Origin: Fabrea salina
Taxonomy: Eukaryota; Ciliophora; Heterotrichea; Heterotrichida; Fabreidae
NCBI GenBank assembly: GCA_022984795.1
Contig: JALIHJ010000025.1
Location: forward strand, 124,001-188,000
Direction: 5' to 3'
Length of the DNA: 64,000 nucleotides
Both the position numbers and the translations under genes were made by a program. Position 1 is the first letter of the stretch; each line of letters opens with the position of its first letter. The notes beneath the pieces were generated by a model that saw only the letters and a program-made list of their open reading frames with translations, ran no database searches and was not told the DNA's origin. Shown one piece after another: positions 56,126 through 64,000 of this stretch.

Positions 56126-56785
56126 ATGCTTAGTAAAGTTATTAGAAGGTTCTCTAACTACTACGAGCTTTTGCAAGTCCCCTACGACGCAAACGCCAAC
56201 CAAATCAAAAAATCTTACTACGACTTAGCAAAAAAGTACCACCCAGACACACAGTCATCTGACCCAGACAAGTTCAAAGAAATCAACGAAGCTTATGCCA
56301 CACTCATAGACCCAGACAGACGCCAGCAGTACGACTCCAACCTGTCTAAAGGACAACACACCAAAGTAGACTCTGCCCAGGAACAAGAGTTTTCTAAGAG
56401 TGCCAAAGACTTCAACATGGACCAAACTGACTACCACGAGTTCTGGAAGAAAACCAAAGACTCCAACTACAAAAACTTGTACGAACAAAGAAGGCAAGAG
56501 TACCTGCGCAACTACAGAGAAAAGACCTTTGACGACTCAAATCCTATTTATCACAAAATGAAGTGGGACGACTCGAAAGACCTTAATTTTGGAGTTTTTA
56601 TTCTGTGCAGTGTGGTGTTTATGGTTGTTTTGACTGTGACTACTTATTTTCCTTCTAAACTTGACAAGAAAATGAACAGAAAAATAGAAGAAGAACTCAA
56701 CAAAATAATGACTCAAACTAATAAAAAGAAAAACGACCAGTACAAGGACTTTATTGCTTTGGACGGAAAGTCTTACTCCGATTAA
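56126..56785 (+). CDS. Membrane-anchored DnaJ/Hsp40 co-chaperone
   Basis: This 219-residue protein has a J domain at ~12-72 with the HPD motif (AKKYHPD), KFKEINEAYATL and DPDRRQQYD. One membrane helix follows at ~155-176 (FGVFILCSVVFMVVLTVTTYF), then a Lys-rich tail. The first residues (MLSKVIRRFSNYYELL) could target mitochondria, as in DNAJC-type inner-membrane proteins. The Hsp70 partner and substrate are unknown. Confidence 0.92.
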   Translation: MLSKVIRRFSNYYELLQVPYDANANQIKKSYYDLAKKYHPDTQSSDPDKFKEINEAYATLIDPDRRQQYDSNLSKGQHTKVDSAQEQEFSKSAKDFNMDQTDYHEFWKKTKDSNYKNLYEQRRQEYLRNYREKTFDDSNPIYHKMKWDDSKDLNFGVFILCSVVFMVVLTVTTYFPSKLDKKMNRKIEEELNKIMTQTNKKKNDQYKDFIALDGKSYSD

Positions 56786-56813
56786 TAAGCTAATAAGTTT
56801 AATTGCTTAATAA

Positions 56814-58061
56814 ATGTCACTAAATGACTTTGAAATCATTAAAAAACTAGGCGAAGGTGCCTACAGCATAGTATATCGAGTAAAAAGAAAACGCGACAAC
56901 AAAGTTTACGCCTTAAAAAAAGTACGCATGCTTAAGCTGAAACCTAAAGAAAAGCAAAATGCCCTAAATGAAGTCAGAATCCTAGCAAGCATAAAACATC
57001 CCAACATTATTTCTTACAAAGAAGCTTTTTTTGACGATGTTGCAGGATGCTTGTGTTTAGTTATGGAATTCACAGACTCAGGCGACCTTTACCAAAGAAT
57101 TCTTAATTATCGCAAAAAAGGCTACTACATCAGCGAAAACTTCATTTGGAGCATGTTCACTCAACTAACTAGGGGCCTCAAGGCCCTACACCAACTCAAC
57201 ATACTCCACAGAGACCTTAAAAGCGCCAATGTGTTTTTAAACCGCGATGGCACTGTAAAGTTAGGTGACATGAACGTCTCAAAGGTAGCTGAAAAAGGTC
57301 TTTTGCATACACAAACAGGGACTCCTTACTACGCCAGCCCTGAAGTGTGGAAAGACCTGCCTTACGACTACAAAAGCGACATTTGGAGCTTAGGCTGTGT
57401 TTTGTACGAAGCCGTTACTTTAGAACCTCCTTTTACAGGCGAAGACATGCAAGGCCTTTACAAAAGCGTAGTTAAGGGAGAGTACAAACCTATTCCCCAC
57501 ACCTTTTCCAAAGACCTAAGTTTTGTAATTAGCAAACTTTTACAAGTGGACCCCAAAAACAGACCAGACTGCAGTGAAATCCTTAGAATGAGTCAGGTTT
57601 GCAGACATCTGGCTAAGCCTGAAGAGAACTTTGAAACCAAAAGCAGTTTGATGGACTTAATAAGTTTTCCCAAAAACATAAAACAACTTAAACAGAACCT
57701 TCCCAAACCTAACTACTACGACAAACCTTACCACTCAGACCCAATTCCCAAAAAGAGCTTCAGGTACAGAGGCAACTACAACCTAAACTCAATCAGAAAA
57801 CAAATTTTTCCAACTAAAGAAGAAACTGAGTCCAAAAGCCCTTCTCCGTACATCAGTCGAAGACACAAAGAAATCCTCAGAAACAACTACGGTGCACTTA
57901 AACTCCCCAAACTAAGGTACCCTGGCGCCAAGCAAAGCAAAAGTGTCCCTGTAGGCAACACTCGCTCTAAAAAGCTGCAAGAAATCTACATGCATGCTTC
58001 TCCTCTCAAAATAGGGATGCTTTACGAAAGAAGACCTAGAGGCTTAGCAAAACTAAACTGA
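56814..58061 (+). CDS. NEK: NEK-family protein kinase with a D-M-N activation motif
   Basis: This 415-residue protein has its kinase domain at ~7-265: GEGAYS loop, ALKKVR lysine, LHRDLKSANVF, and LGDMNVSKVA where most kinases have DFG. GDLNVSK is typical of the Chlamydomonas FA2-like NEKs that act at the transition zone and in deflagellation. TGTPYYASPEVW is the activation segment. The ~150-residue tail is basic. It ends in TGA and overlaps the convergent CWC21 gene by 9 nt. Confidence 0.95.
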   Translation: MSLNDFEIIKKLGEGAYSIVYRVKRKRDNKVYALKKVRMLKLKPKEKQNALNEVRILASIKHPNIISYKEAFFDDVAGCLCLVMEFTDSGDLYQRILNYRKKGYYISENFIWSMFTQLTRGLKALHQLNILHRDLKSANVFLNRDGTVKLGDMNVSKVAEKGLLHTQTGTPYYASPEVWKDLPYDYKSDIWSLGCVLYEAVTLEPPFTGEDMQGLYKSVVKGEYKPIPHTFSKDLSFVISKLLQVDPKNRPDCSEILRMSQVCRHLAKPEENFETKSSLMDLISFPKNIKQLKQNLPKPNYYDKPYHSDPIPKKSFRYRGNYNLNSIRKQIFPTKEETESKSPSPYISRRHKEILRNNYGALKLPKLRYPGAKQSKSVPVGNTRSKKLQEIYMHASPLKIGMLYERRPRGLAKLN

Positions 58062-58574
58062 ATTTTTACTTGAAGAACGCGACCTTGACCGCTTTCTTTT
58101 AGAGTCTTTTTCTTCCTGGCGCTTCTTTTCAATGGCTTCAAAGTCAAAAGCAGAACCAGGTTGGTAGTCTTCACTGATTTTAAAGGCTTCTCGGAGGTTT
58201 TGGAGGTCTTTTTCTTTTTGCAAAGCTTTGTGGTGACTGGTGTTTTCACTCATCAAAGGAGCTTCTGACAACTTGTTGTGTAGGTGTTTGCGAGCTGCAC
58301 AGACCCTGCGTTCTACTTCTTCTTGGGGCAGTTCTTCTTCTTCTAGTTGTTGTTTGAAAGTTATCAGTTTTATTTCTATTTGGCGTTTTTGTTCGTGTGC
58401 AATTATTTCGGAGTTGGGCTTTTTAGGTGGTTTGGGAGGGTTGGCTTTTATGGCTTCAAGTTCTTTTTGGTAGTCTTGGTGGAGCCTAGGTTTGTTGGTG
58501 TAGGCGTAGTTCTTTTGTACATAGCCACTTGTACCCGACCCTCTGGGTGTTGGAAGTCCTATTCCATTATACAT
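58053..58574 (-). CDS. CWC21: Spliceosome protein CWC21/SRRM2 N-terminal type
   Basis: This 173-residue protein opens with the invariant family start MYNGIGLPTPRGSGTSGYVQ, which contacts Prp8 in the catalytic spliceosome. A cwf21 domain follows (~70-110, LPQEEVERRVCAARKHL), then an RS-rich end (KRKRSRSRSSSKNSV). It is close in length to yeast Cwc21 (135) and lacks the giant RS tail of human SRRM2. Its start codon is 4 nt from the divergent GDPD ATG. Confidence 0.96.
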   Translation of the reverse strand: MYNGIGLPTPRGSGTSGYVQKNYAYTNKPRLHQDYQKELEAIKANPPKPPKKPNSEIIAHEQKRQIEIKLITFKQQLEEEELPQEEVERRVCAARKHLHNKLSEAPLMSENTSHHKALQKEKDLQNLREAFKISEDYQPGSAFDFEAIEKKRQEEKDSKRKRSRSRSSSKNSV

Positions 58575-58578
58575 TTAT

Positions 58579-59562
58579 ATGGGATTGCTGCTAAATGGGT
58601 TTTTGATGTACGCAGGAATCTGCTGGATGGCTTTTAAGTACCCTTGGCTGATACACAAGCCTAAAGAGCCGCTTCCGAAAATCAACAAAAAAACTAAGAA
58701 GTGGATTATATCCCACAGAGGAGGAAGCAAAGAAAGGCCTGAAAACTCACTAGAAGCGTTTAGAAATGCTAACGAAAAAGGCTGCGACATGCTGGAACTA
58801 GACGTGGTTTGTACTAAAGACAGAGTAGTAGTGGTGGCCCACGACAATAACTTACTTAGAGTTCATGGTTTAGACCAAAATATTACTGACCTTAATTTCA
58901 CAGAGTTGCCTCCATACTTACAAAAGTTCGAAACACACTTTATAGACCAGCCACTAGAGTTCTTTGACAAGCAGTACAAAATTTGTACTTTAGAACAAGT
59001 TTTTGCAGAGTTTCCTCACTTGTACATGTGTGTGGAGATCAAACAAGCCAATGAAGAAGCTATTGAGGAAGTCAGGAAGTTAGTTGACAAGTACCAAAGA
59101 GCAGATAAAACCGTAAGTGCTACTTAGTTCGTGGGCTCTGGGAAAGAGTACTACAACCAGAAAATAACCAAAGCCATCCCTGTTAAAAAGTTCTTTTCAG
59201 CTCAAAAAGGCCTGCTTATGTACATTGCTTACTTACTAGGCTTTGTAGGGTTTTTGCCTTTAGATGAGCACATACTTTGTTCTCCTATTATGACTCCTTC
59301 TTTTAGAAGGGTGAAACGTGCTGAAATGCCTACTTTAAAGGCTTTTATGCAGTAAGTGTTACTTAGTGCTTCTTTAGTTAAAGCTTTGGTGTGGATAAGC
59401 AAGCCTCTTAATTCCCACTTGAAGAAAAGAGGTATCAAAGTATTTTACTGGGTTCTGAACGACCAGGAGTACTGGCAGTACGCCATAGACTTAGGGGCAG
59501 ATGGAATAATCACTGACTGTCCTAGTGAACTATCTAGCTTTTTAGAAAAGACTAATAACTAA
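58579..59562 (+). CDS. GDPD1: Glycerophosphodiester phosphodiesterase (GDPD1-like), two 15-nt introns
   Basis: Introns at 59113-59127 (GTAAGTGCTACTTAG) and 59352-59366 (GTAAGTGTTACTTAG), both with A at position 10, join three exons into 317 residues. An N-terminal membrane helix is followed by the GDPD barrel with ISHRGG, PENSLEAF, MLELDV, AHDNNL and VEIKQ catalytic segments. It ends in VFYWVLND and LGADGIITDCP. GDPD1-type enzymes cleave lysophospholipids to lysophosphatidic acid or glycerophosphodiesters. M10 or M17 could be the true start. The next gene begins 1 nt after the stop. Confidence 0.95.
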
Positions 59563-59563
59563 T

Positions 59564-60619
59564 ATGGAGAGTTACACTGACTTTGTGGACCCTAACTTGT
59601 ACAGCAACCTTGACTTTGAAGTAAACAATAACCACCTAAAAGCCCTTTCTGCTGTTCTTTATAAAAACAACAACGCTGTTTACGGAAGTAGTTACTTAGA
59701 AAGAACTAACTGTATAGTGCCGCCTTTAGTGCAAAGAACTATGATTACGGGCAAAGTAAGTACTAACTAGAAAGCTCTGGTGTTGTGTTCAAACAGCCAA
59801 GAAGCTTTGGAACTCGAAGCTAAGTTTAAGCGTTACATGAAAGGAATACCTTGCCTTAAAACAAGCTTAGTCTCCAGTGCTAGGCCACTTGCATGCCAAA
59901 TGCACAGAATAAAGCAAGGAGTGAAAGTAATAGTAGCTGTTCCTAGTAAGTTCATAAGTCTCTACAAAAGGTTTTACTCCTCACACGGTCTTTTCACCCA
60001 AGTAAGCTTTGTTTGGTTATCAGAGCTAAACAAACTACTTTTTAGCTCCGGAAAGTCCAAGATTCTTAGAGTGCTTCAAATCATTGAACAAAACTTTACT
60101 TACCACAAGTTCCTCAACAGAAAAGCAATCGAAAGCATAATAGTATCTTGTGAGTCTAAGTCTGCTGAACTGTTTCTAATGCAACTATGTCCTCAGATCC
60201 GAGAAATACAACTTGAAGAAAAGCTTGCAAAGCCAATGCACCAAAAGTTCAAGTGGGTAATTCAAACGCAAAAAAAGAAAAAACTAATCAGCTTGATCAT
60301 TGACAACACTAAGTACCAACAAGTATTTTTAGACATTACTGACACTAGCTTGAAAACTAGCATTAAAAAAGAACTCAGAAAAAAAGGTGTTTCGAGTAGA
60401 GTGCACTGCTCAGTAAAAACCTCTGGTTGCAGCTTCGAAGACTTGGACCTGTATGTTTTTGTAGACTTTCCAGACACTTTAGATAAGTACTTTTTCACTT
60501 TGAACAAAATGCCTGAAAACTCAACTGTTTTGTCTTTTATTTGCCAAGCCCAGAAAAGGTTGTTTCCGGCACTTCTTGAACTAGGCCAAGTACCTATACC
60601 TTCCATATACCTTAATTAA
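59564..60619 (+). CDS. Degenerate DEAD-box helicase-fold protein, one 15-nt intron
   Basis: With an intron at 59756-59770 (GTAAGTACTAACTAG), the product is 346 residues. It follows the DEAD-box core order: KALVLCSNSQEALELEAKF stands where ALVLxPTRELAxQ belongs, and VKVIVAVPSKFISL where IVVATPGRL belongs. FVWLSELNKLLFSSG replaces the LDEADRML block. The Walker A place reads AVYGSSYLERTN, without GKT. A second RecA-like half may start near 190. ATP hydrolysis is therefore unlikely; a structural role, perhaps in RNP or ribosome assembly, is inferred. Confidence 0.78.
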
Positions 60620-61679
60620 TTACTTTTTGGATTCTGTGAAGAGCTTCTTCAATGTCCGAGTCAGAAGTGTCTGAATGAGGAATAGCCCTCATAAAATCTT
60701 TAAAAGGCCTAGAAGGAATTAAAACCCCTACTTCTTTGATAGCGTCTGCTACTTCTGAAATGCCCCAGTTTCCAGGAGGCCAAATGTTCACTATGTTGGT
60801 TTGGGGGTGCTCTACTTTAAAGCCTATTTCTTGGAGGCCTTTTGCAAGCTTTTTGGCTTTTTGGTGGTCGGATTCAACCACTTCTGGAGCCTGATGCAGG
60901 GCTTCTATGCAAGCTGCAGCTAGCACTCCTGCCTGTCTCATGCCTCCTCCTAAAGCTTTTCTCCACCTTAAAGCTTTTTTGATAAACTTTTCAGTGCCTA
61001 TTACAACTGAGCCCACAGGACACCTTAGTCCTTTTGAAAAGCACATATTAATGCTGTCTATGCCTTCTCCCAAAGCACTTACTTCCAAGCTAGGGTTAAG
61101 TTCTTTCAAGTATCCGTAAGCATTCATGATTCTTGACCCGTCAAGGTGCACTTTTAAGTTTCTGGACTTAGCTAGTTCACTAAGTTGTTTTTGGTACTCT
61201 AAAGAAATGACTTTGCCCCCACAAACATTTTGAGTGTTTTCTAAAGCAACTGCAGTTACGTTGCAAAAGTGGGGGTTGTCTGGGTAAAGCTTGCTTTCGA
61301 CCTCTTTGAGACACAAAGTTCCGTCAGAGAGGTTAGGTACTTGTGAAGGAAAGACACTTGCTAAACTTGAAATCCCTCCTTGCTCGTACATTGCAATGTG
61401 GGACTTTTGTCCCAGAATAACTGCTTCGCCTTTTTTGCAGTGGGTAAGCACACTTACTAAGTTACCCATAGTTCCTGTGGGAACAAACAAAGCTGCTTCT
61501 TTTTTAAACATTTCAGCACACATCTTTTGGAGCTGGTTGATAGTTGGGTCTTCGCCGTAGACGTCGTCGCCTAAGCTTGCAGAGACCATGGCCTCTAACA
61601 TCTTTTGAGAAGGCTTAGTTACAGTGTCACTTCTGAAGTCAATAGTTTTAAGTCCTCTTTTTAAACAGGAGTTAATCAT
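60612..61679 (-). CDS. GLY1: Low-specificity L-threonine aldolase
   Basis: This 355-residue fold-type I PLP enzyme splits threonine/allo-threonine into glycine and acetaldehyde. Landmarks are DFRSDTVTKPS near the start, GDDVYGEDPT, LFVPTGTMGN, VHLDGSRIMNA and the PLP-lysine segment FSKGLRCPVGS. GGGMRQAG follows. The start (MINSCLKRGLKTI) may be a weak mitochondrial presequence. Its stop lies in the palindrome TTAATTAA shared with the convergent gene, an 8-nt overlap. Confidence 0.96.
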   Translation of the reverse strand: MINSCLKRGLKTIDFRSDTVTKPSQKMLEAMVSASLGDDVYGEDPTINQLQKMCAEMFKKEAALFVPTGTMGNLVSVLTHCKKGEAVILGQKSHIAMYEQGGISSLASVFPSQVPNLSDGTLCLKEVESKLYPDNPHFCNVTAVALENTQNVCGGKVISLEYQKQLSELAKSRNLKVHLDGSRIMNAYGYLKELNPSLEVSALGEGIDSINMCFSKGLRCPVGSVVIGTEKFIKKALRWRKALGGGMRQAGVLAAACIEALHQAPEVVESDHQKAKKLAKGLQEIGFKVEHPQTNIVNIWPPGNWGISEVADAIKEVGVLIPSRPFKDFMRAIPHSDTSDSDIEEALHRIQKVIN

Positions 61680-61687
61680 TATAGCAG

Positions 61688-63736
61688 TTAGCTAGTTTTA
61701 ACTTTTTTACTAGGTTCTCCGAGTACTTGTGTGTAGTACTTGTTGGAAGCAAAGTGCTGGTTTTTGCTAGTTAGGTGTGCACCTCTTTCTTCGTATTCAC
61801 TTTTAGTGATGCAGGTTTGTGTGAACTCTTCAGTATCAGCAAACTGACTGGAGCCTCTCCAAGCGTCCAGGCAGGGGTCATAGGCTCTAATTACTGAAAA
61901 ACTGCTTCCGAAAGGCCTCATGGTCATGACTTCACTTTTGATTCTGTCTACAAGTCCAGGAAACATACTAGGTCCTCCTGTTACAAACACGCAGTTAGCT
62001 AACTTTTGCGAATCCTCTTTACTGAACAAAGAAAAGATCTGTTCCATGATTTGAGTGACTCCAGCTTGCTCAAGTCCTATTATGTTGGGCTGGAAAAGCA
62101 CTTCGGGGGGTCGAATTCGGTCTACATCGATTAAGAGCTGATAGTCCTCTGCTGTGAGAGGCCGAGCTACTTCTCCAATAGTAACTAAGTGAGTAGGGTC
62201 CACTTTAGCAATCTTAGAGTCCAGTTCACTCAGAAGGGTTTTGTCCTCTTCTTCTTCTTCAAGAGTGTCTTTTTGGACTTCTCTATAGATGTCCCAGTCT
62301 TGCTCGTTCATTCCAAAGTTGTCGTCAATACTTTCGCTTCCTAGTTCAGCCATGACTCTTAGTCTGCGTTGGGAAGTGCGGCTGTGTCTGCTTTGGAGTT
62401 CTTGTTTGAGTTTGTTTCTTTCGGAGATCCTGCTTAAAACTTCTTGTCTCTGCAAGTGGAGGTCTTTTAAGTACGCTTGAGGGTCTTCTTGTTTGAGTTT
62501 CTGGACCCTTTCTTGTTCTTCAAGTTGTTTGGCCCTTCTTTGTTCTCTGGCTTCGCGTGCGGCTTTTTGGATTGCTTGCATGCGTTTTTGTTTAAGTTGT
62601 TCGTTTGAAAGTTCTTCATCAGGAACTTCGAGTAAGTTGTACTTTTCTGACTCGTCAACTTCTAGGTTGAGTCTGCTTCTTAGAGAGTTGATTCTTTTTT
62701 TAAGGTCTTCGTAGTTAGTAAGTCCCCTGGCTACAAGTCCTTCTTGGAACTCAGTGGACTTTTTGCGGTAGATGTTAGCTAGTTCTTCTAGTTCTTCAAG
62801 TTCTTGTTCAGCTATTCTTTTTTTCTCTTCTGACTTTTTAGCTGAGATTTCTTTTAAGCGCTTTCCTTGTTGTTTTCTTTGGACTTGTCTTTTTCTAAGC
62901 TCGTCTTCAGTGGGAACAGAAGGAGTTTCCCAGGGCAGTTGGATTTTAATTTGGTTTTGAGTTCTGAGTTTCTCAAGTTCGTCTATGTAGTTTAAAGCTG
63001 TGTAGCAGTGCGAGTAGATAATTTCTTGTGCCAGTGGAAAAGTAATCAGGTTCTTGTTGTAGAAACAACGAGTTTGGATGAACCTGTGCAATGAACTTGA
63101 AAGAGTGTAGCCTCCTACGTTGATTCTTCGGGCGCAGTTGGGCAAGAACTCTCCTTCTAGCACAGGCAATACATGGGAAGTTTGGTACCCCAAACTAAGA
63201 ATCATACCAGAGTTTTCTCTCACGTTTTGTTTGAAAGAAAACAAAGAATCTATCCCTAAGTTCACTGAAGGGACTCCGTAGCACTCAAAAAGCAACTCCA
63301 ACATAAGTTCTCTGCAGTAGTTAGGCGAGCACACCGTTTCAGTAATCATAACAGGGTTGCTCACGCTCGAGTCAGATATTCCTAGTCCCCAAAACAAGTA
63401 GTCAAAAATGTGTTCAAGTGTGTGGAAGTGCTGCAGAACGTTCCTTTCGAAAGGAGACCGAGTGTTTAACTTGTACAGGTCTGCTTCTGGAATCTCACTG
63501 CCTACCAACACTTCTTGCTGGTCTTTAGAAGTTTTTTGGCGAGCCACAATGTTTCTGAAGCAAAACAAAGGGTCGTGCAGGCCTGACCAACCTACTCTGC
63601 AGTTGAACCCTCCGTTGTCAATTACTATGGGTGTTTGGGACCCTCTGTAGGTCTTTTCATACAAAGCTTTGTTTTTGGGCTGGTCTGGAGGAACTTGCAC
63701 CTGGAGACCCTTTATGTCGTAAACTGGGATTTCCAT
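61688..63736 (-). CDS. ARP5: Actin-related protein 5, INO80 remodeller subunit
   Basis: This 682-residue protein has an actin fold split by a long insertion. The front part carries IVIDNGGFNCRVGW, PVMITETVCSPNYCREL and FSFKQN. Residues ~270-480 are a charged coiled-coil insertion rich in Arg/Glu/Gln, as in Arp5. The back part has CVFVTGGPSMFPGLVDRI, RAYDPCLDAWRGSSQFA and ITKSEYEERGA. Arp5 with Ies6 couples the INO80 motor to the nucleosome. The threonine aldolase gene starts 8 nt downstream on the same strand. Confidence 0.97.
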   Translation of the reverse strand: MEIPVYDIKGLQVQVPPDQPKNKALYEKTYRGSQTPIVIDNGGFNCRVGWSGLHDPLFCFRNIVARQKTSKDQQEVLVGSEIPEADLYKLNTRSPFERNVLQHFHTLEHIFDYLFWGLGISDSSVSNPVMITETVCSPNYCRELMLELLFECYGVPSVNLGIDSLFSFKQNVRENSGMILSLGYQTSHVLPVLEGEFLPNCARRINVGGYTLSSSLHRFIQTRCFYNKNLITFPLAQEIIYSHCYTALNYIDELEKLRTQNQIKIQLPWETPSVPTEDELRKRQVQRKQQGKRLKEISAKKSEEKKRIAEQELEELEELANIYRKKSTEFQEGLVARGLTNYEDLKKRINSLRSRLNLEVDESEKYNLLEVPDEELSNEQLKQKRMQAIQKAAREAREQRRAKQLEEQERVQKLKQEDPQAYLKDLHLQRQEVLSRISERNKLKQELQSRHSRTSQRRLRVMAELGSESIDDNFGMNEQDWDIYREVQKDTLEEEEEDKTLLSELDSKIAKVDPTHLVTIGEVARPLTAEDYQLLIDVDRIRPPEVLFQPNIIGLEQAGVTQIMEQIFSLFSKEDSQKLANCVFVTGGPSMFPGLVDRIKSEVMTMRPFGSSFSVIRAYDPCLDAWRGSSQFADTEEFTQTCITKSEYEERGAHLTSKNQHFASNKYYTQVLGEPSKKVKTS

Positions 63737-63774
63737 TATATTTAGTAAACAGATACATTTATTTTTGCGGGAAA

Positions 63775-64000
63775 ATGGAAGTAACTAAGAACTCTAGACT
63801 GGAAGAAAGAAACCGGACTTTTCAAAAAGGAGTCGACTTGGACGAAGTAAGGAGAAGACGTGAAGAAGGCGTGGTTGAGTTGAGGAAAAAAAACCGAAAT
63901 CAGCAAGTTGCTAAAAAGCGCGCTGTGCTGACTGCTGGAGGAAAAACTGCTGGAGAAGCTGTAAACAACTTCAAAGAGTCAGTTACTCTTGAACAGTCCT
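63775..64000 (+). CDS. KPNA: Importin subunit alpha, N-terminal part (runs off the window)
   Basis: From ATG 63775 an open frame runs to the window end (75 codons). It encodes an importin-beta-binding domain: the basic RRRREEGVVELRKKNR segment matches IBB, followed by RNQQVAKKRAV. The armadillo repeats should lie beyond the edge. It diverges from ARP5 across 38 nt. Confidence 0.9.
   Translation, partial: MEVTKNSRLEERNRTFQKGVDLDEVRRRREEGVVELRKKNRNQQVAKKRAVLTAGGKTAGEAVNNFKESVTLEQS

Overview
The window is nuclear (macronuclear-type) DNA of a ciliate, most likely a heterotrich that uses the standard genetic code. The evidence is: introns of exactly 15 nt (nine well supported, all GTA...AG with an A at intron position 10); gene ends on TAA, TAG and TGA with no reassigned stop inside any conserved domain; ciliary and basal-body genes; and extreme compaction. 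Stentor and Fabrea are the relatives I know with tiny introns and the standard code. The genus cannot be settled from this window.

About 59 protein genes fill 64 kb on both strands. Most neighbours lie 0-40 nt apart, and several convergent genes overlap at their stop codons. I saw no tRNA, rRNA, CRISPR array, transposon or virus-like element. Several apparent open-frame starts use TTG or GTG, so I moved them to the first plausible ATG.

Layout. 1-8 kb: partial gene, AGC kinase, CDC48, PSI-repeat secreted protein, zinc-binding protein, EamA transporter. 8-12.5 kb: small membrane protein, RRP5-type HAT protein, p24, CCCH protein, dynein roadblock light chain, R2R3 Myb. 12.4-18.5 kb: coiled-coil/zinc-knuckle protein, unknown basic proteins, FBXO15-like protein, MPV17-like gene with an apparent frameshift, CAP protein. 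18.7-35.5 kb: XMAP215, pseudoprotease-kelch fusion, METTL1, HACL1-like lyase, MICU, RBM28/Nop4, macro-domain protein, RPC25, a DWNN-RING-YTH fusion, SDHB. 35.5-42.2 kb: DYNLT2B, SAS-4/CPAP, small genes, RECQL4. 42.2-47 kb: a WD40-ankyrin-TRP-like channel gene with eleven near-identical 120-bp repeats, lying between the only two long non-coding stretches. 47-64 kb: WNK kinase with a peptidoglycan-binding-like domain, coiled-coil proteins, Cgr1, ribosomal P2, glyoxalase II, IES6, NUFIP-like protein, J protein, NEK kinase, CWC21, GDPD, degenerate DEAD-box protein, threonine aldolase, ARP5, start of importin alpha.

Functional themes are housekeeping (ribosome biogenesis, splicing, Pol III, proteostasis), mitochondria (SDHB, MICU, MPV17) and the ciliary/microtubule cytoskeleton (XMAP215, SAS-4, two dynein light chains, an arm-docking-like coiled coil, NEK). 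The most novel items are the WD40-ANK-channel, the DWNN-RING-YTH fusion, the WNK-PGBD fusion, the pseudoprotease-kelch fusion, and near-zero gene spacing that leaves little room for promoters or 5' UTRs.
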